The notes: generated by a model not told the origin, from the sequence alone. A DNA stretch of 64,000 bases from Streptomyces sp. MP131-18 (GCF_001984575.1 NZ_LZNS01000001.1:747938-811937); one strand, 5' to 3'. Counted from the stretch's first letter, positions 1-9,071 are shown. Numbers and translations are program-made.

Positions 1-338
1 CGCTGACCGCGGCCGACCGGCTGGCGGCGGACGGCATCCGGGTGCGCGTGCTCGACCTGTACTCGGTGAAGCCCGTCGACGCGCATGCGCTGCTTGAGGC
101 CGCGGAGGCCACCGGCTGCCTGCTGACGGTCGAGGACCATCGCCCGGAGGGCGGCATCGGCGACGCGGTGCTGGACGCGTTCACCGACGGGCGGCCCGTT
201 CCGCGGCTGATCCGGCTGGCGGTGGAGACGATGCCGGGCTCGGCGAGCCCCGAGGAGCAGCTGCGCGACGCGGGGATCGACGCCGCGGCGATCGTGGCGG
301 CGGTGCGGCGTCAGCTCGACGAGCCGACCGTCGCGTGA
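1..338 (+). CDS. tkt: Transketolase, C-terminal part (5' end outside window)
   Basis: The reading frame is open from the left edge (codons from base 3) and ends with TGA at 336-338, so about 111 C-terminal residues are visible. They match the C-terminal domain of thiamine-diphosphate transketolases, with the run VLDLYSVKPVDA, then VEDHRPEGGIGDAV, and an end typical of the short actinobacterial form. The enzyme transfers two-carbon units between sugar phosphates in the cytoplasmic pentose phosphate pathway. The catalytic N-terminal and pyrimidine-binding domains lie outside the window. The last 28 bases overlap the 3' end of the convergent nucleotidyltransferase gene. The family call is firm, but whether this is the housekeeping copy cannot be judged here. 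Confidence 0.85.
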   Translation, partial: LTAADRLAADGIRVRVLDLYSVKPVDAHALLEAAEATGCLLTVEDHRPEGGIGDAVLDAFTDGRPVPRLIRLAVETMPGSASPEEQLRDAGIDAAAIVAAVRRQLDEPTVA

Positions 339-1360
339 AGGACGGCCTCCGTCGTCTCCGTCAGCACGGGCAGATAGGCCAGGACGTCCTTGGCACGGGA
401 CGCCAGGTCGGCGGCCGAGGTGATGCCGAGGTCGGCGAGGAAGTCCGCGAAGGGCCCCGCGTGATCGCGGCGCAGCGCCTCGGGCGCGTCGGCGTCGAGG
501 ATGGTGTGGCAGCGGGCGAACGTCGCCGCTATCCAGAAGGCGACCTCGCGGTGCAGACCGGCGCGGATCAGGCCGAGGATGGCGTCGATCGAGATGGGCC
601 GCGCCGCCGGGGTGATGTCGGAGCTGAAGAAGAACGGGGTGCGGGCCACGGCCGCGGTGGCGTCGAAGGTGCGGGCCAGTGCATGCAGGTGGTGCTCGGC
701 GCGCCCGGCGGTGAGGGCGGCGCTGCCGAGGAGGGCGAGCAGCTCCTCGTGGCGGTCCAGGAGGCCGTGTTCGGCGAGCAGTTCGCGGACCGCCGCATAC
801 CGCAGCCGCACGGTGGGGTTGCGCAGCCCCGCGACGAGCAGCACCTGCGTGGTGACGCCGGTGGGGAACAGCCAGGCCGTGACGGCCTGCGGCCAGGGGG
901 CCGTGGTGTCGAGGCCGCCGAGTCCGTTCTCCACGAGCCGCAGCGCGGACGCGCAGCGGCGGCGCACCCAGTGGGGCTCGGCGAAGCGGCGGGCGACCTC
1001 CTCGTGCAGGGCGCGCAGGCGGCCCGTGGGGTCGGCGATGAGTGTGTCGGTGCGCAGGGAGGGCGCGAGGTGGTGCTGGGACAGCACGTCCTCGGCCGAG
1101 GCCAGCAGTTCCGCGGGCAGCAGGGTGACTTCGAGGAGCGCGCCGCGGTACAGGAACTTACCGGGTTTGGGCCCCGGGTCCTGATCGTCGACGACGAGCA
1201 CGATGTCGACGTCGGAGCCCGGCGGAACGGGGTCGTCCGGCGCCAGGGCGATCGTCGATCCGCTGAAGTAGGCGCCGTGGAAACCCGGCAGCCCGCGGCC
1301 GTGACGCGCCACCCAGTCCGCCGCCGCCGCGCGTGCCTCGTTCGCATCCATGCCCGCCAT
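311..1360 (-). CDS. Nucleotidyltransferase-fold protein
   Basis: A 349-residue soluble protein. Near the N-terminus it has the polymerase-beta-like nucleotidyltransferase signature: GST at about residues 34-36, then the acidic pair in GSDVDIVLV, with a further acidic residue in the strand EVTLL. Aminoglycoside adenylyltransferases and many orphan nucleotidyltransferases share this core. The remaining ~250 residues are helical and unrecognised. The substrate is unknown, and resistance should not be assumed. The gene lies 47 bp downstream of the TPR gene on the same strand, so the two may be cotranscribed. An ATG three codons in (1351) is an alternative start, and neither start has a strong ribosome binding site. 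The 3' end overlaps the transketolase gene by 28 bp. Confidence 0.65.
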   Translation of the reverse strand: MAGMDANEARAAAADWVARHGRGLPGFHGAYFSGSTIALAPDDPVPPGSDVDIVLVVDDQDPGPKPGKFLYRGALLEVTLLPAELLASAEDVLSQHHLAPSLRTDTLIADPTGRLRALHEEVARRFAEPHWVRRRCASALRLVENGLGGLDTTAPWPQAVTAWLFPTGVTTQVLLVAGLRNPTVRLRYAAVRELLAEHGLLDRHEELLALLGSAALTAGRAEHHLHALARTFDATAAVARTPFFFSSDITPAARPISIDAILGLIRAGLHREVAFWIAATFARCHTILDADAPEALRRDHAGPFADFLADLGITSAADLASRAKDVLAYLPVLTETTEAVLHATVGSSS

Positions 1361-1407
1361 TCTGGCTTGTGCACGGAGCGGGCGGGCCTCAGGGGGTCTC
1401 CCCGACC

Positions 1408-1776
1408 TCAGGGGGTCTCTTCGAAGCGGGCGGCGGCCACGTAGTCGGGGCGCGGGTCGAGCGCCGCGGCGAGCCGGAAGTGCCGCAGCGCCTCGGCGTC
1501 ACGGCCGGCGCGCTCCAGGGTCCTGCCCAGCGCGAAGTGCGCGAAGGAGTTGTCCGGCTCGCGCTCCAGCACGAGCTGGAACTCCAGCTCGGCCAGGCGG
1601 AGCTGGGCGCCCAGGAAGAAGGCGCGGGCGCGCAGCAGGCGGGCCGCGGTGTTCTCCGGGTGCACGGTGATCAGCGGGTCGAGCAGCTTCAGGGCCCCGC
1701 GCGGGTCGCGGGCTTCGAGGAGCGCTTCCGCCGCGCGGTAGGCGATGACGTGGGTCTCGGGAGTGGCGTCGGGCAC
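1408..1776 (-). CDS. Small tetratricopeptide-repeat protein
   Basis: A 122-residue protein of about three TPR-like helical pairs, for example ALLEARDPRGALKLLDPL, then a repeat around FLGAQLRLAELEFQ and one around FALGRTLERAGRDAEAL. TPRs are protein-binding scaffolds and no enzymatic residues are evident. The frame stays open upstream, but I chose the GTG at 1776 because an AGGAGG-type site lies just before it and the upstream residues look like translated non-coding DNA. It is divergent from the efflux pump and upstream of the nucleotidyltransferase on the same strand. Partner unknown. Confidence 0.6.
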   Translation of the reverse strand: MPDATPETHVIAYRAAEALLEARDPRGALKLLDPLITVHPENTAARLLRARAFFLGAQLRLAELEFQLVLEREPDNSFAHFALGRTLERAGRDAEALRHFRLAAALDPRPDYVAAARFEETP

Positions 1777-1906
1777 GGGCCCTCCTGGGTCGGCGGTCGG
1801 CGGTCGGCAGGTGTGCCGAGGTGGGCCCAACGCTGCGCGGGGGGCCGCTATTCCCTCCTGGGATTCCCCGCTCCTCCCGCCGCTACCCCGCGCGGCCTGA
1901 TAAGAC

Positions 1907-3334
1907 ATGCCCATGCCTGACAGCCCCGGCCGGCCCCGACCGTACCTGGTGCTGGCGATCTGCTGCATGAGCCTGCTGATCGTCAGCCTGGACGTGACCG
2001 CACTGAACGTTGCGCTGCCGTCGTTGCGGCAGGAGCTCGGTGCGGACGTCTCGGGGCTCCAGTGGACGGTCGACATCTACACCGTGGTGCTGGCCTCCTT
2101 CCTCATGCTGTCGGGCTCGACGGCGGACCGGATCGGCCGGCGGCGGGTCTTCCGGACGGGTCTTGTGCTCTTCACGGCCGGTTCGCTGCTGTGCGCGCTG
2201 GCGCCCGGCCTCGGCTGGCTGATCGTCTTCAGGGCGGCGCAGGCCGTCGGGGGCTCGATGCTGAACCCGGTGGCCATGTCGATCATCACCAACACCTTCC
2301 GCGAGCCGCGCGAGCTGGCCCGCGCCATCGGGGTGTGGGGCGGGGTGGTGGGGATCTCCATGGCGATCGGCCCGATCCTGGGCGGCGCGCTGACCCACGC
2401 CTTCGGCTGGCGGGCCATCTTCTGGCTGAACCTGCCCATCGGCCTGGCCGCGCTGTTCCTCACCGCCCGTTACGTGCCCGAATCGCGCGCCGCCAGGCCG
2501 CGCCGCATCGACCCGGTCGGGCAGCTGCTGGTGATCGTGCTGCTGGGCTCGCTGACGTTCGGCATCATCGAGGGCGGGCACGACGGGTGGGGTTCGCCGG
2601 TGATGCTGGGGTGCTTCGCCGTCACCCTCGGCGCGCTGGCCGCTCTGCTGGTGTACGAGCCGCGCCGCCGCGAGCCGCTGCTCGAACTGCGGTTCTTCCG
2701 GAGCGCGCCCTTCACCGGCGCGTTCGTCATCGCCATGGCGGCCTTTGCCGCGCTCGGCGGCTTCCTGTTCCTCAACACGCTCTACCTCCAGGACACGCGC
2801 GGCCTGTCGGCGCTGGAGGCGGGCCTGTACCTGCTGCCGATGGCCGGCATGACCCTGTTCTTCGCGCCGCTGTCCGGGTACCTGGTGGGCCGTATCGGGC
2901 CGCGGGTGCCGCTGGTCCCGGCCGGGATCGCCATTGCCTTCAGCGGTTTCCTGCTGACCGGCCTGGACGCGGGCACGCCGCTGCCGGTGCTGTTCACGGC
3001 GTACGTGACGTTCGGGATCGGCTTCGGTCTGGTGAACGCCCCGATCACCAACACCGCGGTCACGGGCATGCCGCGGGCGCAGTCGGGCGTGGCCGCGGGC
3101 ATCGCCTCGACCGGCCGCCAGGTGGGCTCCGCGCTCGGCGTCGCCGTGGTCGGCACGGTGCTCGTCGCCGGGTCGCGGACGGCCGGCCTGTGGGTCATCG
3201 CCGGCTGCGGCATCGTCGTGCTGATCCTCGGCGTGGTGACGACGGGCCGCTGGGCGGTCGGCACGGCGGAGCGCGCCACGCGCCGCCTGCCGGCCGAGGA
3301 CGAGGAGCAGACCGCCCCCACGCCTGCCTCGTGA
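1907..3334 (+). CDS. MFS transporter, DHA2 (14-TMS) drug:H+ antiporter family
   Basis: A 475-residue integral membrane protein with about 14 hydrophobic segments, the size and layout of DHA2 multidrug exporters (EmrB/QacA type). The cytoplasmic loop between TM2 and TM3 has motif A (GSTADRIGRRRVF), and helix 5 has the antiporter motif C (GPILGGALTHAFGWRAIF). It probably expels a small toxic or signalling molecule using the proton gradient. The substrate cannot be read from sequence. The ATG at 1907 and one at 1913 are both possible starts, and the Shine-Dalgarno site is weak. No TetR- or MarR-type regulator is adjacent, which is unusual for this family. It diverges from the TPR gene. Confidence 0.85.
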   Translation: MPMPDSPGRPRPYLVLAICCMSLLIVSLDVTALNVALPSLRQELGADVSGLQWTVDIYTVVLASFLMLSGSTADRIGRRRVFRTGLVLFTAGSLLCALAPGLGWLIVFRAAQAVGGSMLNPVAMSIITNTFREPRELARAIGVWGGVVGISMAIGPILGGALTHAFGWRAIFWLNLPIGLAALFLTARYVPESRAARPRRIDPVGQLLVIVLLGSLTFGIIEGGHDGWGSPVMLGCFAVTLGALAALLVYEPRRREPLLELRFFRSAPFTGAFVIAMAAFAALGGFLFLNTLYLQDTRGLSALEAGLYLLPMAGMTLFFAPLSGYLVGRIGPRVPLVPAGIAIAFSGFLLTGLDAGTPLPVLFTAYVTFGIGFGLVNAPITNTAVTGMPRAQSGVAAGIASTGRQVGSALGVAVVGTVLVAGSRTAGLWVIAGCGIVVLILGVVTTGRWAVGTAERATRRLPAEDEEQTAPTPAS

Positions 3335-3378
3335 CGGCGGGGGCGCAGGGGCGGGAGCGGGGGCGCGGGGGCGGGCGC

Positions 3379-4227
3379 TCAGCCGCCGGACGGCGCCGGT
3401 GCGGTGGTGCCGCGGGCCGTGAACCGGGCGGGCGGCGACCACCGCCGGTTCACGGGGCCCCCGTCGAGCAGTTCCAGCACGGATTCGGCGACGAAGATGC
3501 CGAACTGATGCACGTCGACGCTCATGGTCGAGAGCGCGGGCGAGGCCAGGCGGCACAGCGTCGAATCGTCCCAGGCGATCAGGGACAGCTCGTCCGGCAC
3601 GGCGATGCCGAGGTCCTTGGCGACGCCGAGCCCGGCGACGGCCATCACGTCGTTGTCGTACAGGATGGCCGTCGGCCGGTCCTGGCGGCGCAGCAGTTGC
3701 GCGGTCAGCTTGGCGCCGACCTCCGCCGAGTAGTCGCCCTCGAGCAGCACCGGCTCGATGCCCGCCGCCCGGCAGCCCGTCCGCATAGCGGCCGTCCGCG
3801 CCTTGGTGTGCACCAGCTCCGCGGGCCCGGTGACGCGCGCCAGGCGCCGGTGTCCGAGGCCGAGGAGCACGCCGAGCGCCTCGCCAACCGGGCCCTCGTT
3901 GTCGGTGATCACCGCGGGGGTGTCCGGCCCGCCGTCCCAGGCGCCGACCATGACGGCCGGCAGCCCCAGCTCGGCGAGTACCGCCGGACGGCGGTCGCCG
4001 TCGGTCAGGTTGACCACGACGACCGCGTCGACGAGCCGGCGCTCCGACCACCGCTGGTGGGTGGCGATCTCCTCGTCGTGCGCGGCGACGACGTGGAGCA
4101 GCACGGAGAGGCCGCGTTCCGCCAGCTTCTCCTCTATCCCGGCGATGAACTCCATGAAGAACGGTTCCACGCCGAGCAGTCGCGCGGGCCGGGCGAGCAC
4201 CAACCCGATGGCTTCGGTCCGGTTCAC
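3379..4227 (-). CDS. LacI-family ligand-binding protein lacking its HTH domain
   Basis: A 282-residue protein that begins directly in the periplasmic-binding-like sugar-sensing domain of LacI/GalR regulators (RTEAIGLVLARPARLLG at the N-terminus). Later family landmarks are DNDVMAVAGLGVAKDLG and the AWDDS segment. The ~60-residue helix-turn-helix and hinge helix found in full-length relatives (about 340 residues) are absent. No alternative frame supplies them, because the upstream DNA is the beta-mannosidase. The GTG start (4225-4227) directly follows the mannosidase TAA (4228-4230), in the same frame. It may be a deletion remnant or a ligand sensor that no longer binds DNA. Translation would have to be coupled or re-initiated. 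Confidence 0.7.
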   Translation of the reverse strand: MNRTEAIGLVLARPARLLGVEPFFMEFIAGIEEKLAERGLSVLLHVVAAHDEEIATHQRWSERRLVDAVVVVNLTDGDRRPAVLAELGLPAVMVGAWDGGPDTPAVITDNEGPVGEALGVLLGLGHRRLARVTGPAELVHTKARTAAMRTGCRAAGIEPVLLEGDYSAEVGAKLTAQLLRRQDRPTAILYDNDVMAVAGLGVAKDLGIAVPDELSLIAWDDSTLCRLASPALSTMSVDVHQFGIFVAESVLELLDGGPVNRRWSPPARFTARGTTAPAPSGG

Positions 4228-6705
4228 TTAGGCCGGCACCGAGTGGAGCGATCCCGCGCTGCGCAGCACCAGCGGCCCCGTCAGCAGTGCCGGGTCGAGG
4301 TCGGCCTCGGTGCGGACGGTGAAGGACCGCGTCTCGCCGGGCAGGACCGGCACCAGCATGTCGTCGACCTGCGCGTCGGGCGCCACCCGGTCGGCCAGGA
4401 TCGCGACGTCCCGGGCGAAGGAAGTGGCCCGCACGTCGACCCGGTAGCCGCCGGGCACGGCGACCGCCTCGGCCGTCAGCGCCTGCGGATCGTAGGCGAG
4501 ATCCCGGTCCTCGGCGAAGAGATGGACCGCACGGGTCCCTTCCGCGGTTGCCACCAGCACCTCCCGTGCCGCGTCGGCCGGCTTGAGCAGCGAGTCGGCC
4601 AGCTCGATCTCGGCGACGGAACGCGCCGAGACGTCAAGGGAAATCGTAGCGCTGTCCAGCACCTCGCCCGCGAACGACAGCCGCTTCAGGAGCAGTTGCC
4701 CGTTCCAGGGCTCGTCGGTGTCGTTGACCGTCACCAGCGTCGGGCGGCCGTCCCGGGGCTGGACGGTCAGCAGGCGCGGGGCGTGGGCGTGGCGCAGCCC
4801 GTACCACAGCGGCTTGGGCCGCTCGTCGCCGTCGACGGCGGCCCAGGAGGTCACCGGCCAGCAGTCGTTGAGCTGCCAGACCAGGGAGCCCGCGGTGCGG
4901 GGCCAGTGCGAACGGAAGTGCTCGATGCCGAAGGCGACGGCGCGGGCCTGGTTGAGCTGGGTCGCCCAGTGCCAGTCCTCGAAGGTCCGCGGCTCGGGCA
5001 GGTGCGGGGCCATGCCGCGGTCGAGCTTGCCGTTGCCGTCCTCGGCCTTCTGGTGCAGCAGGAAACCGGGCGAGGTCGGCGTCATCGGCTCGTCGTGGAT
5101 CCACCGGGTGAGGGTGGCCCAGGTCGGCGGGCCCTGGAAGCCGAACTCGGAGCAGAACCGCGGGATGTGGTCGCGGTAGTGGGTGTAGTCGACGCGGTTC
5201 CACACCGCCCACTCGTGCCGGGTGCCGTGGTCCTGCTCGTTGGGGTGCATCTCCTGCGGCGCGAAACGCGGGCTGTAGGGGCTGCCGTCGGCGTAGGCGC
5301 GGGTGGGGTCGAGCTCGGCGACGATGCGGGGGAACAGCTCGGTGTAGTAGCGCAGGCCCCAGCTGAGGTCCTTCAGCTCCTCCTGCCAGCCCCAGTCCAT
5401 CCAGCCCCACAGGTTTTCGTTGCCGCCGTTCCACAGGGCGAGCGAGGGGTGAGAGGTCAGGCGGGCCACGTTCTCGCGGGCCTCGGCCTCGAACTCGCCC
5501 CACAGCGGCTCCTCCTCGGGGTAGGCCGCGCAGGCGAGAAGGAAGTCCTGCCACACGAGGATGCCGCGCTCGTCGCAGACGTCGTAGAAGTCCTCGGTCT
5601 CGTAGATGCCGCCGCCCCAGACCCGGAGCATGTTCATGTGCGCGCCGACGGCCTGGTCGACGCGGCGCTCCAGGCGTTCACGGGTGATGCGGGTCAGGAA
5701 GTGGTCGTCGGGAATCCAGTTGGCGCCCTTGGCAAAGACCGGCCGGCCGTTGACGACAAAGGTGAACGGGGTGCCGTGCTCGTCGGGCGTCGTGTCGACG
5801 GTGATGGTGCGGAAGCCGATGCGGCGTTCGACGGTGTGCAGGGGCGTCCCGGCCCGGCCGCCGGCGGCGAGGCCGATCTCCAGGTCGTACAGGGGCTGGT
5901 CGCCGTGGCCCACGGGCCACCACAGGCGCGCGTCCGGCACCTCGACGGTGACCTGCGCGGTGGTGGCACCGGCCGGGACGACGGCGGTGACGGTGCGGCC
6001 GTCGACCGTGGCGGTGAGCGCCAGTTCGGTGTCCTCGCCGAGTCCTGAGCGTTCGATGACGGCGTGCACCTCGGCGCGGCCGGTGCCGTCCTCGGCGACG
6101 GTGACCAGGGGGCGCACCTCGGCGAGGCGGGCGACGCGCCAGCGTTCGAGGCGGACGGGCTTCCAGATGCCCGCGGTCTGGAGGTCAGGTCCCCAGTCCC
6201 AGCCGAAACTGCACGCCATCTTGCGGATGGTGTTCATGGGGTGCGGGTAGGCGCGGGGCCGCGAGCCGAGCCGCTCCTGGATCTCCTCCGCGTAGGCGAG
6301 CGCGGAGCGGAAGGTGACGACGAGGTCGGTCTCCCGGCCGGTCAGCAGCTCGCGGACGTCGAAGCGGTAGGAGCGGTGCATGTTGGCGACTGTGCCGAGC
6401 GCCTGGCCGCCGAACTGGATGTCTGCGACGGTGTCCAGGCCCTCGAAGACGAGGTCGACGCGCTCGTCGGCGGCGGCGGGACCGGCCGTGACGGTGGTGG
6501 CGTAGCGCCAGTCGGTGCGGTGCGCCCAGGCCAGCTCCTCCTCGGCCCGGTCCAGATACGGGTCGGGGATCAGCCCCTGCGCCAGCAGGTCGAGGTGGGC
6601 GCTCCCGGGGACCTGCGCGGGCACGGTGCGACCCGCGATGTGCTCGGGTACCGGCCCGGCAGCCGCCGTCAGGTGCCAACCGTCATGCAACGCGTGGCGG
6701 ATCAT
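4228..6705 (-). CDS. Beta-mannosidase, glycoside hydrolase family 2
   Basis: An 825-residue intracellular GH2 enzyme with no signal peptide. It should release mannose from the non-reducing ends of beta-1,4-manno-oligosaccharides. The order is N-terminal jelly-roll (HALHDGWHLTAAAG start), immunoglobulin-like domains, a TIM barrel and C-terminal beta domains. The acid/base is probably E430 (GGNENLWGW) and the nucleophile E520 (CSEFGFQG). The start at 6705 has AGGGAG nine bases upstream. It is divergent from an alpha-galactosidase, and the 123-bp promoter region between them carries the shared element at 6750-6779. With two alpha-galactosidases and an oligosaccharide importer nearby, it points to galactomannan breakdown. 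The stop is TAA, rare in such DNA, and the LacI-like frame follows without a gap. Confidence 0.9.
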   Translation of the reverse strand: MIRHALHDGWHLTAAAGPVPEHIAGRTVPAQVPGSAHLDLLAQGLIPDPYLDRAEEELAWAHRTDWRYATTVTAGPAAADERVDLVFEGLDTVADIQFGGQALGTVANMHRSYRFDVRELLTGRETDLVVTFRSALAYAEEIQERLGSRPRAYPHPMNTIRKMACSFGWDWGPDLQTAGIWKPVRLERWRVARLAEVRPLVTVAEDGTGRAEVHAVIERSGLGEDTELALTATVDGRTVTAVVPAGATTAQVTVEVPDARLWWPVGHGDQPLYDLEIGLAAGGRAGTPLHTVERRIGFRTITVDTTPDEHGTPFTFVVNGRPVFAKGANWIPDDHFLTRITRERLERRVDQAVGAHMNMLRVWGGGIYETEDFYDVCDERGILVWQDFLLACAAYPEEEPLWGEFEAEARENVARLTSHPSLALWNGGNENLWGWMDWGWQEELKDLSWGLRYYTELFPRIVAELDPTRAYADGSPYSPRFAPQEMHPNEQDHGTRHEWAVWNRVDYTHYRDHIPRFCSEFGFQGPPTWATLTRWIHDEPMTPTSPGFLLHQKAEDGNGKLDRGMAPHLPEPRTFEDWHWATQLNQARAVAFGIEHFRSHWPRTAGSLVWQLNDCWPVTSWAAVDGDERPKPLWYGLRHAHAPRLLTVQPRDGRPTLVTVNDTDEPWNGQLLLKRLSFAGEVLDSATISLDVSARSVAEIELADSLLKPADAAREVLVATAEGTRAVHLFAEDRDLAYDPQALTAEAVAVPGGYRVDVRATSFARDVAILADRVAPDAQVDDMLVPVLPGETRSFTVRTEADLDPALLTGPLVLRSAGSLHSVPA

Positions 6706-6749
6706 CCTTGAACACTCCCTGGAAGTTATCTGCTCGAACCGGGTAGAGA

Positions 6750-6779
6750 TTCTTATGCAGCCGAATAAAGTAAGTCAAC
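6750..6779. promoter_or_regulatory. Candidate ROK operator, copy A (mannosidase/alpha-galactosidase promoter region)
   Basis: An AT-rich 30-nt element in very G+C-rich DNA. Aligned without gaps it matches 24 of 30 positions at 16810-16839, upstream of the Opp-type operon. The best-kept parts are GCCGAAT and AAGTCAAC. AGTCAAC is repeated nine bases further on (6782-6788). The element lies 45 bp from the mannosidase start and 50 bp from the galactosidase start, so one bound protein could control both directions. Assignment to the ROK regulator at 17058 is inference. Confidence 0.55.
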
Positions 6780-6828
6780 AGAGTCAACAAACCAGCACAC
6801 CATCGATCAGCGAAGGACGCAGATCCAC

Positions 6829-9003
6829 GTGGCACCTTCATCCGTCCCCCTCGCCGAGCCCGGTCTGATCCACCTGCGGAGCGCAGGCGTCGGCCTCGTG
6901 CTCGACCTCTCCGGCGGCACGCTCCCCCGCGTGGTGCACTGGGGCGCCGACCTCGGTCCGCTGGACCAGGCGGCGCTGGCGGCGCTGCGGCTCGCCGCCA
7001 GGCCGCAGCCCATCGGCTTCTCGGTCGACGGCCCCGTCGACGTCGCCGTCCTGCCGGAGCAGTCCGCCGGCTGGCTGGGCACCCCCGGCCTGGTCGGCAA
7101 CCGCGGCGGCGCCGACTTCTCCACCGCCTTCCGCGTCACGGGCGCGGACCTCGACGACGACGGAACGGGCAACGGCGGGCGGCTCGAGGTGACGGCACAC
7201 GACCCCGTCGCCGCCCTCGGCCTGGAGCTCACCGTCGAACTCACCGCGCAGGGACTGGTGCGCCAGCGCGCCACGGTGACCAACCGCGGCACCGGCCCGT
7301 TCGCCGTCGACGCGGTGAACCTCACCCTCCCCGTGCCGCCCGACGCGACGGAACTCCTCGACTTCACGGGCCATCACCTGCGCGAACGCAGCCCGCAGCG
7401 CACCCCGTTCACCCACGGCCTGCGCGTGCGCGAAAACCGCACCGGGCGCACCGGATACGACGCGGCCTACCTGCTCGCGGCCGGCACCGCCGGTTTCGGC
7501 AACCGCTCCGGACGCGTCTGGGCGGTGCACACCGCCTGGTCCGGCAACCACCGCACCTTCGCCGAACGCACCTTCCACTCCGTCTCGTTGCTCGGCTCGG
7601 GCGAACTCCTGCTGTCCGGCGAGGTCACGCTCGCACCGGACGCCTCCTACACCACCCCCTGGCAGTACGGGGCGCACGGCAACGGACTTGACGAGGTGTC
7701 GGCCCGCTTCCACCGCCACCTGCGCGCCCGCCCGCACCACCCGTCCGGGCCCAGGCCGGTGGTCGTCAACACCTGGGAGGCCGTCTACTTCGACCACGAC
7801 CTCACCCGCCTGCGCAGCCTGGCCGACGCGGCGGCGGCGGTCGGCGCGGAACGGTTCGTCCTGGACGACGGCTGGTTCGGCTCCCGCCGCAACGACCGCC
7901 GCGGCCTGGGCGACTGGTACGTCTCCGACGAGGTGTGGCCCGACGGGCTCGGCCCGCTGACCGACCATGTGACCGGACTCGGCATGCAGTTCGGTATCTG
8001 GGTCGAGCCCGAGATGATCAACGAGGACTCCGACCTCGCCCGCGCCCACCCGGACTGGATCATGGCCACCGGCGGCCGGCTGCCCGGCGCGGCCCGCGCG
8101 CAGCAGGTCCTCGACCTGGCCAGGCCGGAGGCGTTCGCGTACATACTGGAACGACTGGACGACCTCCTCACCACCTACCCCGTCTCCTATCTCAAGTGGG
8201 ACCACAACCGCGACCTCGTCGAGGCCGGGCACCAGCCGGACGGCCGCGCCGGCGTGCACGACCAGACACACGCCGTCTACCGGCTCATGGACGAGCTGCG
8301 CCGCCGCCACCCGGACGTCGAGATCGAGTCCTGCTCCTCCGGCGGCGGACGGGTGGACCTGGAAATCCTGGAGCGCACCGACCGGGTCTGGGTCTCCGAC
8401 TGCATCGACGCCCTGGAGCGGCAGCGCATCCAGCGCTGGACCAACGCCCTGATCCCGTTCGAACTCATGGGCACCCACGTCGGCGCGGGGCTGGCCCACA
8501 CCACCCACCGGCGCCACCCGCTGGACTTCCGCGCCGGAACGGCGCTGTTCGGCCACTTCGGCATCGAGTGGGACCTCACCCGCGCCGACACGGACGACCT
8601 GGCGCGGCTCGGCGCGTGGGTCGCCCTCTACAAGGAGCTGCGCGGACTGCTGCACACCGGTACGGCCGTGCACGCCGACCACGCGGACCCCGCCTACGAC
8701 GTGACCGGCGTGGTCGCCGAGGACGGCTCCGACGCGGTGTTCGCGATCGTCGCCTCGGCCACGTCCGAGCTGTACCCGCCAGGACCGGTCCGGCTGCCGG
8801 GGCTGCGCCCCGACGTCACGTACCACGTCCATCCCCTGCCGCCCGGCGACGTGACCGACGGCAACGCCGCGCGGTGGGGCGTTCCCCTGCCGTGGTGGAC
8901 GCCCGAGGGGGTCCACCTGCCGGGCAGGGCCCTGGCCGAGGCCGGGTTGCAGGCCCCGGTCCTCTTCCCGGAGCGCCTGGTCCTGCTGCGCGCCACGGCC
9001 TAG
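6829..9003 (+). CDS. Alpha-galactosidase, glycoside hydrolase family 36 (first copy)
   Basis: A 724-residue GH36 enzyme that hydrolyses alpha-1,6-linked galactose, as in raffinose-series sugars or galactomannan side chains. It has an N-terminal beta-sandwich, then a TIM barrel with VLDDGWFG, the nucleophile D458 in KWDHNRD, the ESCSSGGGRVD segment and the acid/base D524 in VSDCID. No secretion signal is present, so it acts on imported sugars. The start is a GTG with a GAAGGA-like site upstream. It ends in a 22-bp hairpin shared with the convergent second GH36 gene. The two GH36 enzymes are clearly different in sequence, suggesting different substrates (for example terminal versus internal galactosyl groups). 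Confidence 0.9.
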   Translation: MAPSSVPLAEPGLIHLRSAGVGLVLDLSGGTLPRVVHWGADLGPLDQAALAALRLAARPQPIGFSVDGPVDVAVLPEQSAGWLGTPGLVGNRGGADFSTAFRVTGADLDDDGTGNGGRLEVTAHDPVAALGLELTVELTAQGLVRQRATVTNRGTGPFAVDAVNLTLPVPPDATELLDFTGHHLRERSPQRTPFTHGLRVRENRTGRTGYDAAYLLAAGTAGFGNRSGRVWAVHTAWSGNHRTFAERTFHSVSLLGSGELLLSGEVTLAPDASYTTPWQYGAHGNGLDEVSARFHRHLRARPHHPSGPRPVVVNTWEAVYFDHDLTRLRSLADAAAAVGAERFVLDDGWFGSRRNDRRGLGDWYVSDEVWPDGLGPLTDHVTGLGMQFGIWVEPEMINEDSDLARAHPDWIMATGGRLPGAARAQQVLDLARPEAFAYILERLDDLLTTYPVSYLKWDHNRDLVEAGHQPDGRAGVHDQTHAVYRLMDELRRRHPDVEIESCSSGGGRVDLEILERTDRVWVSDCIDALERQRIQRWTNALIPFELMGTHVGAGLAHTTHRRHPLDFRAGTALFGHFGIEWDLTRADTDDLARLGAWVALYKELRGLLHTGTAVHADHADPAYDVTGVVAEDGSDAVFAIVASATSELYPPGPVRLPGLRPDVTYHVHPLPPGDVTDGNAARWGVPLPWWTPEGVHLPGRALAEAGLQAPVLFPERLVLLRATA

Positions 9004-9010
9004 CCGTCCG

Positions 9011-9058
9011 GCCCGGCGTTCCCCGGCCCCGCGGTGGCGGGGCCGGGGAACGCCGGGC
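9011..9058. terminator. Bidirectional intrinsic terminator
   Basis: A perfect 22-bp inverted repeat with a four-base loop (GGTG, 9033-9036). It lies 7 bp after the plus-strand galactosidase stop and 13 bp before the stop of the convergent minus-strand galactosidase. There is no T-run, as is usual for Streptomyces terminators. Confidence 0.85.
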
Positions 9059-9071
9059 GGCACCCGGCGCC

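Noticed and set aside
2062..6048. A plus-strand frame open for more than 1,300 codons across the efflux gene, the LacI-like gene and the mannosidase
   Set aside because: It overlaps well-supported genes in other frames. Long antisense or out-of-frame openings are normal in DNA this rich in G+C, and its translation is low-complexity Arg/Gly/Ala.
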